Below, one piece after another: positions 1 to 9,943 of a stretch of 64,000 nt of DNA (within the stretch, counting starts at the first letter, position 1; the number at the start of each line of letters is the position of its first letter). The stretch covers positions 1,488,001 through 1,552,000 of the forward strand of contig NZ_CP063121.1 in assembly GCF_014931415.1 (NCBI RefSeq). The letters run 5' to 3'. The stretch is from Haemophilus parainfluenzae (GTDB taxonomy: Bacteria; Pseudomonadota; Gammaproteobacteria; Enterobacterales; Pasteurellaceae). The notes beneath the pieces were generated by a model, which was given only the letters and a program-made list of their open reading frames with translations, was not told where the DNA came from and ran no database searches. Made by a program: the position numbers and the translations under genes.

Positions 1-673
1 CAGGAATGCGATCGGCATATTTTTGTGTGAGTTCTACCACGCGGTTTAAATCAACGGTGAGATCGTGAAGATTACGATTGTTGACGCCGATAATTTTTGC
101 TCCTAAAGCAAGGGCACGCTCAAACTCTTTTTCATTGCTGGTTTCTGTCAATACGCCCATGCCAAGAGAATGCGCCAGATCAGCTAGTACGCGATAGGTT
201 TCGTCATTTACTACCGAAAGCATCAACAAAATAGCATCAGCTTGATAGTGGCGCGCGAGATAAACCTGATATTCGCTGATCATAAAATCTTTACACAATA
301 CAGGTCGTGAGACAACGTCACGTACTTGCGGCAAATAGTCAAATTTACCTTGGAAGTATTTCTCATCCGTTAGCACAGAAACAGCTGATGCATAATGTTT
401 ATATACATTGGCGATTTCATCTAAATTAAATTCATTACGAATTAATCCTTTAGAAGGGGACGCTTTCTTACATTCCAAAATATAAGCGGGCTTTTGATGG
501 GTACCTTTAGCCAATGCATCATAAAAAGAGCGGTCAGATTTTTGAATGTTTTCTTTAAATTGTGAAAGTGGAAATTCAGCTTCCTTTGCTTTAACCCATT
601 GTGCTTTGTCTAAGACGATTTTTTGCAGTACCGTCGCAGAGTCAATTGGTTTAGTGAAATCTTGCGTGATCAT
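1..673 (-). CDS. trpC: Indole-3-glycerol phosphate synthase (TrpC or TrpCF), 3' end outside window
   Basis: The first 224 codons of the trpC product are present; the gene runs off the left edge. The ATG at 673-671 is preceded by a purine-rich AAGAAAG-type site. Visible TrpC features are the substrate-binding [12 protein letters not shown] stretch, [18 protein letters not shown] and the GVNNRNL segment of the (beta/alpha)8 barrel. The enzyme closes carboxyphenylaminodeoxyribulose phosphate to indole-glycerol phosphate in tryptophan synthesis. In relatives the protein is often a TrpC-TrpF fusion; whether that holds here cannot be seen. It is the last visible gene of the trpEG-x-DC operon, 41 bases after trpD. 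Confidence 0.95.
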   Translation of the reverse strand, partial: MITQDFTKPIDSATVLQKIVLDKAQWVKAKEAEFPLSQFKENIQKSDRSFYDALAKGTHQKPAYILECKKASPSKGLIRNEFNLDEIANVYKHYASAVSVLTDEKYFQGKFDYLPQVRDVVSRPVLCKDFMISEYQVYLARHYQADAILLMLSVVNDETYRVLADLAHSLGMGVLTETSNEKEFERALALGAKIIGVNNRNLHDLTVDLNRVVELTQKYADRIP

Positions 674-714
674 AATCTTTCTTCTTATTATGGCTTATCA
701 AATCAGCCTTTATC

Positions 715-1716
715 TTAATATTTAGTCAAATGTTGTAATGTCTCAAACGCTTTGTCTGATGCAAGATGAGCCAATACATTTTGAACATTTTGTTTTAAGT
801 CATCATGACCAAATAACTTCAGCAATAATGCCACATTCGCCGCTACCGCATTAGCGTGTTCCGCTTTGCCTTTACCTTGTAAAAGTGCGGTCAGATATTG
901 GGCATTTTCTTGTGGTTCGCCACCATGTAAACTTTCTAAAGATTGTGTTTTTAAACCAAAGTCTTCTGGGGTTAAAGTGAAGTAGTCAATTTTGCCGTTT
1001 TTAATTTCAGCGACTTGGGTTTCGCCGTGTACAGCGACTTCATCTAGACCCGCGCCATGAACTACAAAAGTATGTTGATGACCTAATGCGACAGCAGTTT
1101 CTGCATAGGTTTTCACTAATTCAGGGGCATACACGCCAAGTAAATGATAAGTTGGGCGAGCTGGATTGATTAATGGACCTAAAATATTAAAAAGCGTACG
1201 TGTTTTTAATGCCGCACGAACTGGGGCAACATGTTTAAACCCACTGTGATATTGTTGAGCAAATAAGAAACATACCCCAATATCGTCAAGTGCTTGGCGA
1301 GCTTGTTCTGGCGTGACGTTGACATTCACCCCGAGAGCAGTTAATACATCACTGGCACCGGATTTGCTTGATACACTGCGATTACCATGTTTGGCTACTT
1401 TGGCCCCCATAGAGGCTGCAACAATGGCACTCGCCGTAGAGATATTAATCGTGTTTTGACCATCACCACCTGTTCCCACGATATCCGCAAAAGGGTAGTC
1501 AGGGCGAGGGAATGATTTGGCATTTTGCAAAGACGCAGATACCGCACCACTTAATTCATCAATAGTGGCACCACGTACTTTTAACGCAATCAGCATGGCA
1601 GCGATTTGTTCATTATTGAGTTCGCCTTGCATAATGGCATTAAAAATGACCGCACTTTCTTCTTTGTTAAGTGTTTTTCCGTTGTAAAGTTGTTCTAATA
1701 ATTGAGCTGTTTGCAT
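715..1716 (-). CDS. trpD: Anthranilate phosphoribosyltransferase
   Basis: TrpD transfers phosphoribosyl from PRPP to anthranilate, the second step of tryptophan synthesis. The 333-residue protein shows the family hallmarks: the PRPP-binding [17 protein letters not shown] loop, [15 protein letters not shown], and the [14 protein letters not shown] segment. I place the start at the ATG 1716-1714 because AAGGAAG lies seven bases upstream; an in-frame TTG at 1722 has no better site. The gene is free-standing rather than fused to trpG, and lies between the tautomerase-fold gene and trpC. Confidence 0.95.
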   Translation of the reverse strand: MQTAQLLEQLYNGKTLNKEESAVIFNAIMQGELNNEQIAAMLIALKVRGATIDELSGAVSASLQNAKSFPRPDYPFADIVGTGGDGQNTINISTASAIVAASMGAKVAKHGNRSVSSKSGASDVLTALGVNVNVTPEQARQALDDIGVCFLFAQQYHSGFKHVAPVRAALKTRTLFNILGPLINPARPTYHLLGVYAPELVKTYAETAVALGHQHTFVVHGAGLDEVAVHGETQVAEIKNGKIDYFTLTPEDFGLKTQSLESLHGGEPQENAQYLTALLQGKGKAEHANAVAANVALLLKLFGHDDLKQNVQNVLAHLASDKAFETLQHLTKY

Positions 1717-1728
1717 AATCAATCTTCC

Positions 1729-2711
<983 letters not shown>

Positions 2712-2723
2712 AATTTATCGTCC

Positions 2724-4274
2724 TTATTTTGCTTGGGTATTGATTTGTTTGATTGCTTTAAGCACTGCAGCCGCTTTATGGCGAGTTTCATCTGCTTCCA
2801 TTTGAGGATCAGAATCTAATACTTCACCACAACCCGCTTGAATATGGGCAATGCCATTTTGTACAAAAGCAGAACGAATCACGATACAGGTATCAAAACG
2901 GCCGTCAGATGTAAGATAACCGACTGCACCACCGTAGCTATGACGTTTTTGCTGTTCAAATTGATAAATTAACTGCATGGCTTTAATTTTAGGCGCACCA
3001 GTTAACGTCCCCATATTCATACAAGCTTGATAAGCGTGTAAGGCATCAAGTTCAGGACGAAGTTTACCCACCACGCGAGAAACCAAATGCATGATGTGCG
3101 AATAGCGATCCACTTGCATTAATTCGGCGACTTTACGTGTACCGCTTTGGCAAACACGAGCAATGTCATTACGCGCTAAATCCACCAACATTAAATGTTC
3201 AGCTTGCTCTTTATGATCAAGACGTAATTCTAATTCCAAGCGTGCATCCAATTCTGGGTCAATATTACCATGCGCATCAAAACCACGTGGGCGAGAACCT
3301 GCAATTGGGTAAATTTCTAATTGGTGATTATCCGGTGCATATTTCAACGCACTTTCTGGTGATGCGCCGAATAAAATGAACTCCTCATCGTTCATGTAGA
3401 ACATATAAGGACTTGGATTGTTAAGTTTTAATTGTGCGTAGCTCGCAAGCGTATTCGGGCAAGCTAATGAAAAACGGCGGGATGGCACGATTTGGAACAC
3501 ATCACCAATATTAATATGATGTTTTAACGCTTTAACGATACCTGTAAATTCAGGATCTTCAAAGTTGGTGCTGACCTCATCACTTGCCGCTTTAATGGAA
3601 AGTACGCCATCAATATTTTTTAATTTTTGTGCAATAGAAAGTGCTGTTTTCGCGACTTCCACTTGTTCTTCTTGACTAAAACAGAAGCTTTTTAAGGTAG
3701 CTTGTTGGCTTTGATGATCGATGGTAATTAAGTTTTCTGCGAGATAGAAACTGTAATCCGGGCAGTGAATACCATCATCTTTTAATTCAACACCTTGCAT
3801 TGGAATAAAATTTGCCACCAAGTCATAAGCAAATAAACCACCTAAAAAGACAGGCGTGCTGCTATGTTGATAATGGTTAGAAATGACACGAAGTCCATCA
3901 AAAATGGTTGCAGCTTGTAATTTACTGTCTTCATCTAATTGATTATCGAGCGGTGCAAATTGCACAGAAAATTCATCATCAAAATTGACCGCACTTACAG
4001 TACCGAGTTGGCTTAATACGGGATGAATTTCTTTTAACACTTGTTTACCGTTCGCATTTAGCGCTCTAAATGTCACTTGATTGCCTAAGCAAGTAATTTT
4101 AACGGCCGCATTAATTAGAATAAGACTTTGTAAGCTATTTTTGCTACCAATTTCAGCAGAGTCGAGGAGGAGAGAATTTGAGTTCTGTTGGCATAATGTA
4201 TTAAAAATTGTGGTGGTGTCGGCATGATAGGGAACCGGTTGAGAGGTCACCGCAATAAATGGGGTGTTTTTCAT
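2724..4274 (-). CDS. trpE: Anthranilate synthase component I
   Basis: TrpE makes anthranilate from chorismate with ammonia from TrpG and is the feedback-regulated entry step. The 516-residue protein has the N-terminal regulatory domain, with the LLLDSAEI segment that contributes to Trp binding in the family, and the C-terminal chorismate-binding domain with IYPIAGSRPRG, DHKEQAEHLMLVDLARNDI and GTLTGAPKIKAM. The ATG at 4274 has AAAGGA upstream. It is the first gene of the operon; the promoter and TrpR operator lie only about 25-60 bases upstream, which leaves no room for a leader peptide. Confidence 0.97.
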   Translation of the reverse strand: MKNTPFIAVTSQPVPYHADTTTIFNTLCQQNSNSLLLDSAEIGSKNSLQSLILINAAVKITCLGNQVTFRALNANGKQVLKEIHPVLSQLGTVSAVNFDDEFSVQFAPLDNQLDEDSKLQAATIFDGLRVISNHYQHSSTPVFLGGLFAYDLVANFIPMQGVELKDDGIHCPDYSFYLAENLITIDHQSQQATLKSFCFSQEEQVEVAKTALSIAQKLKNIDGVLSIKAASDEVSTNFEDPEFTGIVKALKHHINIGDVFQIVPSRRFSLACPNTLASYAQLKLNNPSPYMFYMNDEEFILFGASPESALKYAPDNHQLEIYPIAGSRPRGFDAHGNIDPELDARLELELRLDHKEQAEHLMLVDLARNDIARVCQSGTRKVAELMQVDRYSHIMHLVSRVVGKLRPELDALHAYQACMNMGTLTGAPKIKAMQLIYQFEQQKRHSYGGAVGYLTSDGRFDTCIVIRSAFVQNGIAHIQAGCGEVLDSDPQMEADETRHKAAAVLKAIKQINTQAK

Positions 4275-4298
4275 AATGAATCCTTTATTTTGAACTTT

Positions 4299-4333
4299 TG
4301 CACTATTAAACTAGTACACAATGCATAAGTCAA
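4299..4333 (-). promoter_or_regulatory. trp promoter with overlapping TrpR operator
   Basis: On the minus strand, TTGACT (4333-4328) and TTTAAT (4310-4305) are separated by 17 bases. The near-palindrome TGTACTAGTTTAATAGTGCA (4318-4299) covers the -10 box and matches the E. coli TrpR operator core, ACTAGT-TNA-ACTAGT, with small deviations in one half. Predicted transcription starts near 4298, giving an untranslated leader of about 24 bases. Confidence 0.85.
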
Positions 4334-4416
4334 GAAAATAATCAAAAAATTGGCGTAATTTTACAATATTTTTTTAATTTTTAACCAGTAAGATTAGAAA
4401 TAGAGATTTTATGTCA

Positions 4417-4454
4417 GAAAAAAAGCCATTTCGAGGCATATCTCAAAATGGCTT
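4417..4454 (-). terminator. Terminator after azoR
   Basis: On the minus strand AAGCCATTT and AAATGGCTT pair around a loop, followed by a run of T. It lies just past the azoR stop and separates it from the trp promoter. Confidence 0.85.
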
Positions 4455-4477
4455 AATAGAGGGAATAGATTCATAGA

Positions 4478-5059
4478 TTAGAGAGAAGCAACGATCTCAT
4501 CGATTTTATTTCTTGCTGAACGTTGTGCTTTTTCAATCGCTTCAGCACCTAATCCGATACCTTTTGCATAAGCAAACTGAACATCGGTAATGCCAACAAA
4601 ACCTAAAATCGCTTTTAAGTAATTTGTCACATTATTGTTTTCATCATACATGCCACCAAAGCTTGCTAACACAATCGCTTTTTTACCTTGAAGTAAACCT
4701 TCAGGGCCATTTGCGGTGTATTGGAAAGTTACACGAGGGCGAGCAATAAAATCAAAATAAGATTTAAGTTGTGTTGGGATACCTAAGTTATACATTGGCG
4801 CACCAATTACAATGATATCTGCTGCTTTTAATTCAGCCACTAACTCATCAGATAAGGCTAAAAGAGCATTTTCTTCTGCTGTTTTAGGTTCGCCACGTAC
4901 TGCTGTTGCTGCCGTTGCATCAAAATGGGGAAGGGGTTGCGCCGCTAAATCACGTACCACAATGTTGTGACCTATTAATTTTTCAATGGTGTAATCGGCT
5001 AATTTATTACTTTGAGAGTTATCTGCAAGGATGCTTGATTTTAATACTAATACGTTCAT
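4478..5059 (-). CDS. azoR: FMN-dependent NADH-azoreductase
   Basis: A 193-residue flavodoxin-like quinone/azo reductase (formerly AcpD). It begins [11 protein letters not shown] with the phosphate-binding stretch following, and carries the FMN-binding [18 protein letters not shown] motif near residue 100, which is diagnostic of AzoR. The family reduces quinones and azo dyes with NADH in the cytoplasm and is thought to protect against thiol and quinone stress. It is a single gene: an AAGGAAA ribosome site precedes it and its own terminator follows. It is divergent from thrS. Confidence 0.93.
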   Translation of the reverse strand: MNVLVLKSSILADNSQSNKLADYTIEKLIGHNIVVRDLAAQPLPHFDATAATAVRGEPKTAEENALLALSDELVAELKAADIIVIGAPMYNLGIPTQLKSYFDFIARPRVTFQYTANGPEGLLQGKKAIVLASFGGMYDENNNVTNYLKAILGFVGITDVQFAYAKGIGLGAEAIEKAQRSARNKIDEIVASL

Positions 5060-5182
5060 AGAGTTTCCTTTAATTTGTATTTATCAAAAGTGCGGTCATT
5101 TTATCGGAAATTTTGAATAGATAAAGTCTCTATCAGGAAAATCATTGTTTACTCATTGGAAAGAATTCACCGAGATATTAAC

Positions 5183-5313
5183 AAGTGTGGTGGAAAGTGC
5201 TAAAATTCTCCGCCGCACTTGGTTTGCTCAATAGTGGGAGTGAATGAAAGTGCGGTTTGTTTTTAATTATTATTTGCATGTTGCCTTTCGTATGGGCGAC
5301 CACTGTATAAGGA
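5183..5313 (+). promoter_or_regulatory. thrS translational operator (tRNA-Thr mimic)
   Basis: Two hairpins precede thrS. The distal one pairs 5183-5194 with 5209-5220 (12 pairs, two G-U). The proximal one pairs 5280-5286 with 5294-5300 and closes a seven-base loop TTCGTAT. That loop reads like a tRNA anticodon loop: U33, then CGU (a Thr anticodon), then A37. The ribosome site TAAGGA (5308-5313) lies directly after it. In E. coli, ThrRS represses its own mRNA through two such stem-loops. The 59-base linker contains an uptake signal at 5248-5256 which could pair with 5213-5220 instead. Confidence 0.8.
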
Positions 5314-5319
5314 AAAATT

Positions 5320-7251
5320 ATGCCTATTATTACTTTACCGGACGGTTCTAAACGTGAATTTGATCGTCCTGTTTCTGTGTTAGAAGTGGCTCAAGATATC
5401 GGAGCTGGTCTTGCCAAAGCAACCATTGCGGGTCGTGTAAACGGCGTACGTCATGATGCCTGTGACATCATTAATGAAGATGCCAACCTTGAAATTATTA
5501 CAGCAAAAGATGAAGACGGTTTAGAAATTATTCGTCACTCTTGCGCACACTTGCTTGGTCACGCCATCAAACAATTATTCCCAGATGTCAAAATGGCAAT
5601 TGGTCCAACGATTGAAAATGGCTTCTATTATGACGTGGATCTAGACCGTTCTTTAACGCAAGAAGACATTGATGCTATTGAAAAACGTATGCTTGAATTG
5701 GCGAAAACCAATTATGACGTAATTAAAACTCCGGTAAGCTGGCAAGAAGCAAGAGATACTTTTGAAAAACGTGGTGAGCCATACAAAATGGCAATCTTAG
5801 ATGAAAACATCGAACGCACTGCGACTCCTGCGCTTTATCATCACGAAGAATACATTGATATGTGTCGTGGACCACATGTGCCAAATATGCGTTTCTGCCA
5901 CAACTTCAAATTAATGAAAGTTGCAGGTGCTTACTGGCGTGGTGATAGCAAAAATAAAATGTTACAACGTATCTATGGTACGGCTTGGGCAGATAAAAAA
6001 CAATTAGCGGAATACTTAACTCGCTTAGAAGAAGCAGCAAAACGTGACCACCGTAAAATCGGTAAAGCGTTAGATTTATATCATATGCAAGAAGAAGCAC
6101 CGGGTATGGTGTTCTGGCATAACGATGGTTGGACAATTTTCCGTGAATTGGAAACCTTCGTACGTACTAAATTAAAAGAATACGATTATCAAGAAGTGAA
6201 AGGTCCGTTTATGATGGACCGTGTGTTATGGGAAAAAACAGGTCACTGGCAAAACTACGGCGATTTGATGTTTACTACACAATCAGAAAACCGTGAATAT
6301 GCGATTAAACCAATGAACTGCCCGGGACACGTTCAAATCTTTAACCAAGGTTTAAAATCTTACCGTGATTTACCAATCCGTATGGCAGAATTTGGTTCTT
6401 GTCACCGTAACGAACCATCGGGTTCTTTACACGGTTTAATGCGTGTACGTGGCTTCACTCAAGATGATGCACACATTTTCTGTACTGAAGACCAAATTGA
6501 AAGTGAAGTAACCAGCTGTATTAAAATGGTTTACGACATTTACAGCACTTTCGGTTTCCAAAATATTCAGGTGAAATTATCTACTCGTCCTGAAAAACGT
6601 ATCGGTGCAGATGATATGTGGGATCGTGCAGAAGCAGGTCTTGCAGCAGCATTAGCGCATAACGGTCTTGAATATGAAATTCAAGAAGGTGAAGGGGCAT
6701 TCTACGGTCCGAAAATTGAGTTTGCATTACGTGACTGTTTAGATCGTGAATGGCAATGTGGTACTATCCAATTAGACTTTGCATTACCTGGTCGTCTAAA
6801 TGCGTCTTATGTGGCGGAAGACAATGATCGTCGTACTCCAGTTATGATTCACCGTGCGATTTTAGGTTCGATTGAACGTTTCATTGGTATCATTACTGAA
6901 GAGTATGCCGGTTTCTTCCCTGCATGGTTAGCACCAGTTCAAGCGGTTGTGATGAATATTACAGACAGCCAAGCTGATTACGTGCAAAAAGTCGTGAAAC
7001 AACTTTCTGATGCTGGATTACGCGTTAAAGCAGATTTACGTAATGAGAAAGTTGGCTTCAAGATCCGCGAACACACCTTACGTCGCGTGCCTTATATGCT
7101 AGTTTGCGGTGATAAAGAAATCGCAGAAGGCAAAGTGGCTGTACGTACCCGTAAAGGTGCAGATTTAGGTACTTTCACTATTGAAGAATTTGCTGAAATC
7201 TTAAAATCTCAAGTAAGACAACGTGAGTTGAAATTGTTGGGTGAAGAGTAA
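5320..7251 (+). CDS. thrS: Threonyl-tRNA synthetase
   Basis: ThrRS charges tRNA-Thr and edits Ser-tRNA-Thr. The 643-residue protein has the TGS domain (about 1-62), the editing domain with [10 protein letters not shown] (about 73-82) and CRGPHVP, then the class II catalytic core with [30 protein letters not shown] and the Zn-binding Cys/His residues, and a C-terminal anticodon-binding domain. Length matches the E. coli enzyme closely. The ATG at 5320 has TAAGGA at good spacing. In enterobacteria thrS is directly upstream of infC; here a mutarotase gene separates them. A strong terminator follows. Confidence 0.98.
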   Translation: MPIITLPDGSKREFDRPVSVLEVAQDIGAGLAKATIAGRVNGVRHDACDIINEDANLEIITAKDEDGLEIIRHSCAHLLGHAIKQLFPDVKMAIGPTIENGFYYDVDLDRSLTQEDIDAIEKRMLELAKTNYDVIKTPVSWQEARDTFEKRGEPYKMAILDENIERTATPALYHHEEYIDMCRGPHVPNMRFCHNFKLMKVAGAYWRGDSKNKMLQRIYGTAWADKKQLAEYLTRLEEAAKRDHRKIGKALDLYHMQEEAPGMVFWHNDGWTIFRELETFVRTKLKEYDYQEVKGPFMMDRVLWEKTGHWQNYGDLMFTTQSENREYAIKPMNCPGHVQIFNQGLKSYRDLPIRMAEFGSCHRNEPSGSLHGLMRVRGFTQDDAHIFCTEDQIESEVTSCIKMVYDIYSTFGFQNIQVKLSTRPEKRIGADDMWDRAEAGLAAALAHNGLEYEIQEGEGAFYGPKIEFALRDCLDREWQCGTIQLDFALPGRLNASYVAEDNDRRTPVMIHRAILGSIERFIGIITEEYAGFFPAWLAPVQAVVMNITDSQADYVQKVVKQLSDAGLRVKADLRNEKVGFKIREHTLRRVPYMLVCGDKEIAEGKVAVRTRKGADLGTFTIEEFAEILKSQVRQRELKLLGEE

Positions 7252-7280
7252 TTGACTCTTTAAAATCTTAATTAAAAATG

Positions 7281-7306
7281 ACCGCACTTTGATGTGCGGT
7301 TTTTTT
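7281..7306 (+). terminator. Terminator after thrS (uptake-signal type)
   Basis: ACCGCAC-TTTGAT-GTGCGGT followed by seven T residues, 30 bases after the thrS stop. One arm is an uptake-signal copy. Confidence 0.9.
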
Positions 7307-7378
7307 ATATTCACGGTATAAAAATAAACTCCAGTATCTCTTTCTTCTATATAATAGCCTTATCACAAGGAGGCGAAT

Positions 7379-8197
7379 ATGACAGCTCAAATTCAACAAT
7401 TAACACCAGAATTAACTTTGGAACGTATCAATGAAATCCCTGTTTTAACCTTAAATCACCCTGTAGGATTGGCTCGAATTGCATTACAAGGGGCACAGCT
7501 ATTAAATTGGAAACCTAAGGGGGCAGAGCAGGACGTCTTTTGGTTAAGTGAGATTGAACCTTTCACACGAGGTGTTGCAATTCGTGGTGGTGTACCGCTT
7601 TGTTACCCTTGGTTTGGTAGCGTAAAAAAACCTTCACACGGTACAGCACGTTTACGTTTGTGGCAATTAAGTGACTATGATCTGCAAGCGAATAAAGTGC
7701 GGTTAGAATTTTCGCTCTTTTCTGAATATGGTGTGATTGAAGCCAAAATGAAAATGGAATTTACCGATAAATGCACAATGACTTTAACACATTTGAGACA
7801 AGAACCTGCTCAAGCGGCATTACACAGTTATTTTAATATTGGTGATATTTCACAAATTGAAGTCCAAAATTTACCAAGTCGTTGTTATGACTCATTACAA
7901 GGTAAACATACAGACGTTCCTTCGATTAGAAGAATAGAACAAGGCGTCGATTGTATTTATACATTAGAGGAAGATAACACATTCTTGGTGGATAAGGCAT
8001 TTAATCGACGTATTCAAATTACCCATCATCATGCCGATTCAATTGTGCTATGGAATCCTTGGGAAAAAACGCCAAGTGCAATGAAAGCAGATGGATATCG
8101 AAATATGGTGTGTATTGAAACCGCAAGATTAGAGAAATTACTTCAATTTGGTGAAAGTATTTCTGCTGAAATAAGTGCTTTACCCGCTGATATTTAA
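7379..8197 (+). CDS. yeaD: D-hexose-6-phosphate mutarotase (YeaD-like)
   Basis: A 272-residue aldose-1-epimerase-superfamily protein. Visible are RGGVPLCYPWFG (about 75-86), typical of glucose-6-phosphate 1-epimerases, the catalytic-region LHSYFNIGD, and a C-terminal VLWNPWEKTPSAMKADGY that holds the usual conserved Glu/Lys region. The family equilibrates the alpha and beta anomers of hexose 6-phosphates in the cytoplasm. It lies between thrS and infC; the start follows AAGGAGG. Its terminator overlaps the promoter of the next operon. Confidence 0.9.
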   Translation: MTAQIQQLTPELTLERINEIPVLTLNHPVGLARIALQGAQLLNWKPKGAEQDVFWLSEIEPFTRGVAIRGGVPLCYPWFGSVKKPSHGTARLRLWQLSDYDLQANKVRLEFSLFSEYGVIEAKMKMEFTDKCTMTLTHLRQEPAQAALHSYFNIGDISQIEVQNLPSRCYDSLQGKHTDVPSIRRIEQGVDCIYTLEEDNTFLVDKAFNRRIQITHHHADSIVLWNPWEKTPSAMKADGYRNMVCIETARLEKLLQFGESISAEISALPADI

Positions 8198-8211
8198 AGG
8201 AATAGAAATCC

Positions 8212-8241
8212 TTGTTGCATAAACGTGGCAAATACTATAAA
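8212..8241 (+). promoter_or_regulatory. Likely infC-rpmI-rplT promoter
   Basis: TTGTTG (8212-8217), an 18-base spacer and TATAAA (8236-8241), about 98 bases upstream of the infC start. It is read by eye only; internal promoters further upstream are possible. Confidence 0.5.
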
Positions 8242-8267
8242 ATTTTGCCCGTTTTTTGTTTGTTTTT
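8227..8267 (+). terminator. Probable terminator after the mutarotase gene
   Basis: GGCAAA (8227-8232) pairs with TTTGCC (8244-8249), followed by CGTTTTTTGTTTGTTTTT. The infC -10 box falls inside its loop. Confidence 0.55.
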
Positions 8268-8338
8268 ATAGCAAATGATTTAATAAATCTTCTGTTTGAA
8301 TACAGTCGATTTTTTCTTAAATAAATAGAAGGAATAAC

Positions 8339-8884
8339 ATTATCAAAACCGTAAAAAAAGCTCCGGCAGCTAACCGCCCGAATCGCATTAACGATGAAAT
8401 TCGAGTAAAAGAAGTTCGTTTGATTGACCAAGATGGTGAACAAGCGGGGATTGTATCAATTCAACAGGCCTTAGATATGGCAGAACAAGCAGCGCTTGAT
8501 TTGGTTGAGATCAGTCCGAATGCCGAACCACCGGTTTGTCGTATTATGAACTACGGCAAGTTCCTCTATGAGAAGAGCAAAACTGCAAAAGAACAGAAGA
8601 AAAAACAAAAAGTCGTACAAGTGAAGGAAATTAAATTCCGCCCAGGTACTGACGAAGGTGACTACCAGGTTAAATTACGTAGCTTAATCCGTTTCTTAGA
8701 AGATGGCGATAAAGCCAAAATTACCGTACGTTTCCGTGGTCGTGAAATGGCTCACCAAGATATCGGTTTAGACGTATTAGAACGTGTTAAAAACGATTTG
8801 GCTGACATTTCTGTGGTGGAATCTGCACCGGGTAAATTAGAAGGTCGCCAAGCAGTAATGGTGTTAGCACCTAAGAAAAAATAA
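8339..8884 (+). CDS. infC: Translation initiation factor IF-3, AUU start
   Basis: IF-3 binds the 30S subunit, rejects non-canonical start codons and prevents premature 50S joining. Translating from ATT at 8339 gives 181 residues starting (M)[20 protein letters not shown], the normal N-terminal domain of the family; starting at the later TTG (8420) would delete 27 conserved residues. AAGGA (8329-8333) sits five bases upstream of the ATT. Use of AUU matches E. coli infC, where IF-3 represses its own synthesis by discriminating against this codon. The C-terminal domain with [18 protein letters not shown] and RGREMAHQ is intact. It heads the infC-rpmI-rplT operon. Confidence 0.95.
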   Translation: MIKTVKKAPAANRPNRINDEIRVKEVRLIDQDGEQAGIVSIQQALDMAEQAALDLVEISPNAEPPVCRIMNYGKFLYEKSKTAKEQKKKQKVVQVKEIKFRPGTDEGDYQVKLRSLIRFLEDGDKAKITVRFRGREMAHQDIGLDVLERVKNDLADISVVESAPGKLEGRQAVMVLAPKKK

Positions 8885-8915
8885 TTTTTTATTTAGATCT
8901 AATCTAGATAATCGA

Positions 8916-9073
8916 ATTTTCACTTCGGTGAGAATACAACTGCACATTGGGCAAACTACGCAGCCTAATTGCTTTTGGAGAAGGGCAATTCAATTTGCCA
9001 TATTGGAATAATTAGTGCCTACAAGTAATCTTCGGATTCGCCTAATTATGTGTTTAACTTAAAATGCGGAGTT
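8916..9073 (+). promoter_or_regulatory. Structured infC-rpmI spacer, candidate L20 autoregulatory leader
   Basis: The 198-base gap before rpmI holds several hairpins. ATTTTCAC-TTCG-GTGAGAAT lies at 8916-8935. AATTGCTT pairs with GGGCAATT (8967-8990). ATAATTAG pairs with CTAATTAT (9008-9015 with 9042-9049) and encloses AATC-TTCG-GATT (9027-9038). In E. coli, L20 represses rpmI-rplT by binding structures in this same gap. The assignment is by position and structure, not by matching a model. Confidence 0.6.
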
Positions 9074-9082
9074 ATTTTAACA

Positions 9083-9280
9083 ATGCCTAAAATTAAAACA
9101 GTACGTGGTGCTGCTAAGCGTTTCAAAAAAACAGCTTCTGGCGGTTTCAAACGTAAACAATCTCACTTACGTCATATTTTGACTAAAAAGACAACTAAAC
9201 GTAAACGTCATTTACGTCATAAATCAATGGTTGCGAAAGCAGACCAAGTTTTAGTAGTAGCTTGCTTACCATACGCATAA
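9083..9280 (+). CDS. rpmI: Ribosomal protein bL35
   Basis: A 65-residue, strongly basic 50S protein starting [20 protein letters not shown], the standard bL35 N-terminus. I place the start at the ATG 9083; an open frame reaching back to 9050 is not supported by the family. The site CGGAG lies about eleven bases upstream, rather far, which fits translational control by the upstream leader. It is followed 65 bases later by rplT. Confidence 0.97.
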
Positions 9281-9342
9281 GCCGTTATTTAAGCAAAACG
9301 TACGATTAGTTAAATTAGTTAAAATATTACATAGGAGATTAA

Positions 9343-9699
<357 letters not shown>

Positions 9700-9727
9700 T
9701 TTTTTAAAGTTTAGATTCAAAAAATTA

Positions 9728-9752
9728 GGACGCTGAAAAGCGTCCTTTTTTA
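9728..9752 (+). terminator. Terminator after rplT
   Basis: GGACGCT-GAAA-AGCGTCC followed by seven T; a compact GNRA-loop hairpin ending the infC operon. Confidence 0.95.
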
Positions 9753-9760
9753 TTACCTCC

Positions 9761-9804
9761 AAAAAAGAAAAAACCGCTACTCAAAACTTGAATAGCGGGG
9801 AGGT
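9761..9804 (-). terminator. Likely terminator of xseB-ispA-dxs, 140 bases past dxs
   Basis: On the minus strand CCGCTATTCAAG pairs imperfectly with CTTGAGTAGCGG around a small loop, followed by TTTTTTCTTTTTT. Outside it, ACCTCC (9755-9760) and GGAGGT (9799-9804) can also pair. A further small hairpin, ACTGCA-ATA-TGCAGT, lies at 9834-9848. The dxs transcript would therefore carry an unusually long 3' end of about 140-180 bases. Confidence 0.65.
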
Positions 9805-9943
9805 CTTAATTTATAAGAAACTTCAAAAAGATAACTGCAATATGCAGTGCACTAGCAATGTATCAGACTGTGTGTTTTTGAAATAGTTCGATATTTTTGA
9901 AAAAATTTTTAAAAATATCAAAATTAAACCAAAATGAACGAAT

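Noticed and set aside
3137-3379. Open frame antisense to trpE
   Set aside because: Lies fully within trpE on the opposite strand, with no signals of its own; typical shadow frame.
5101-5182. thrS promoter
   Set aside because: Several AT-rich hexamers are present but none with acceptable -35/-10 spacing, so no call was made.
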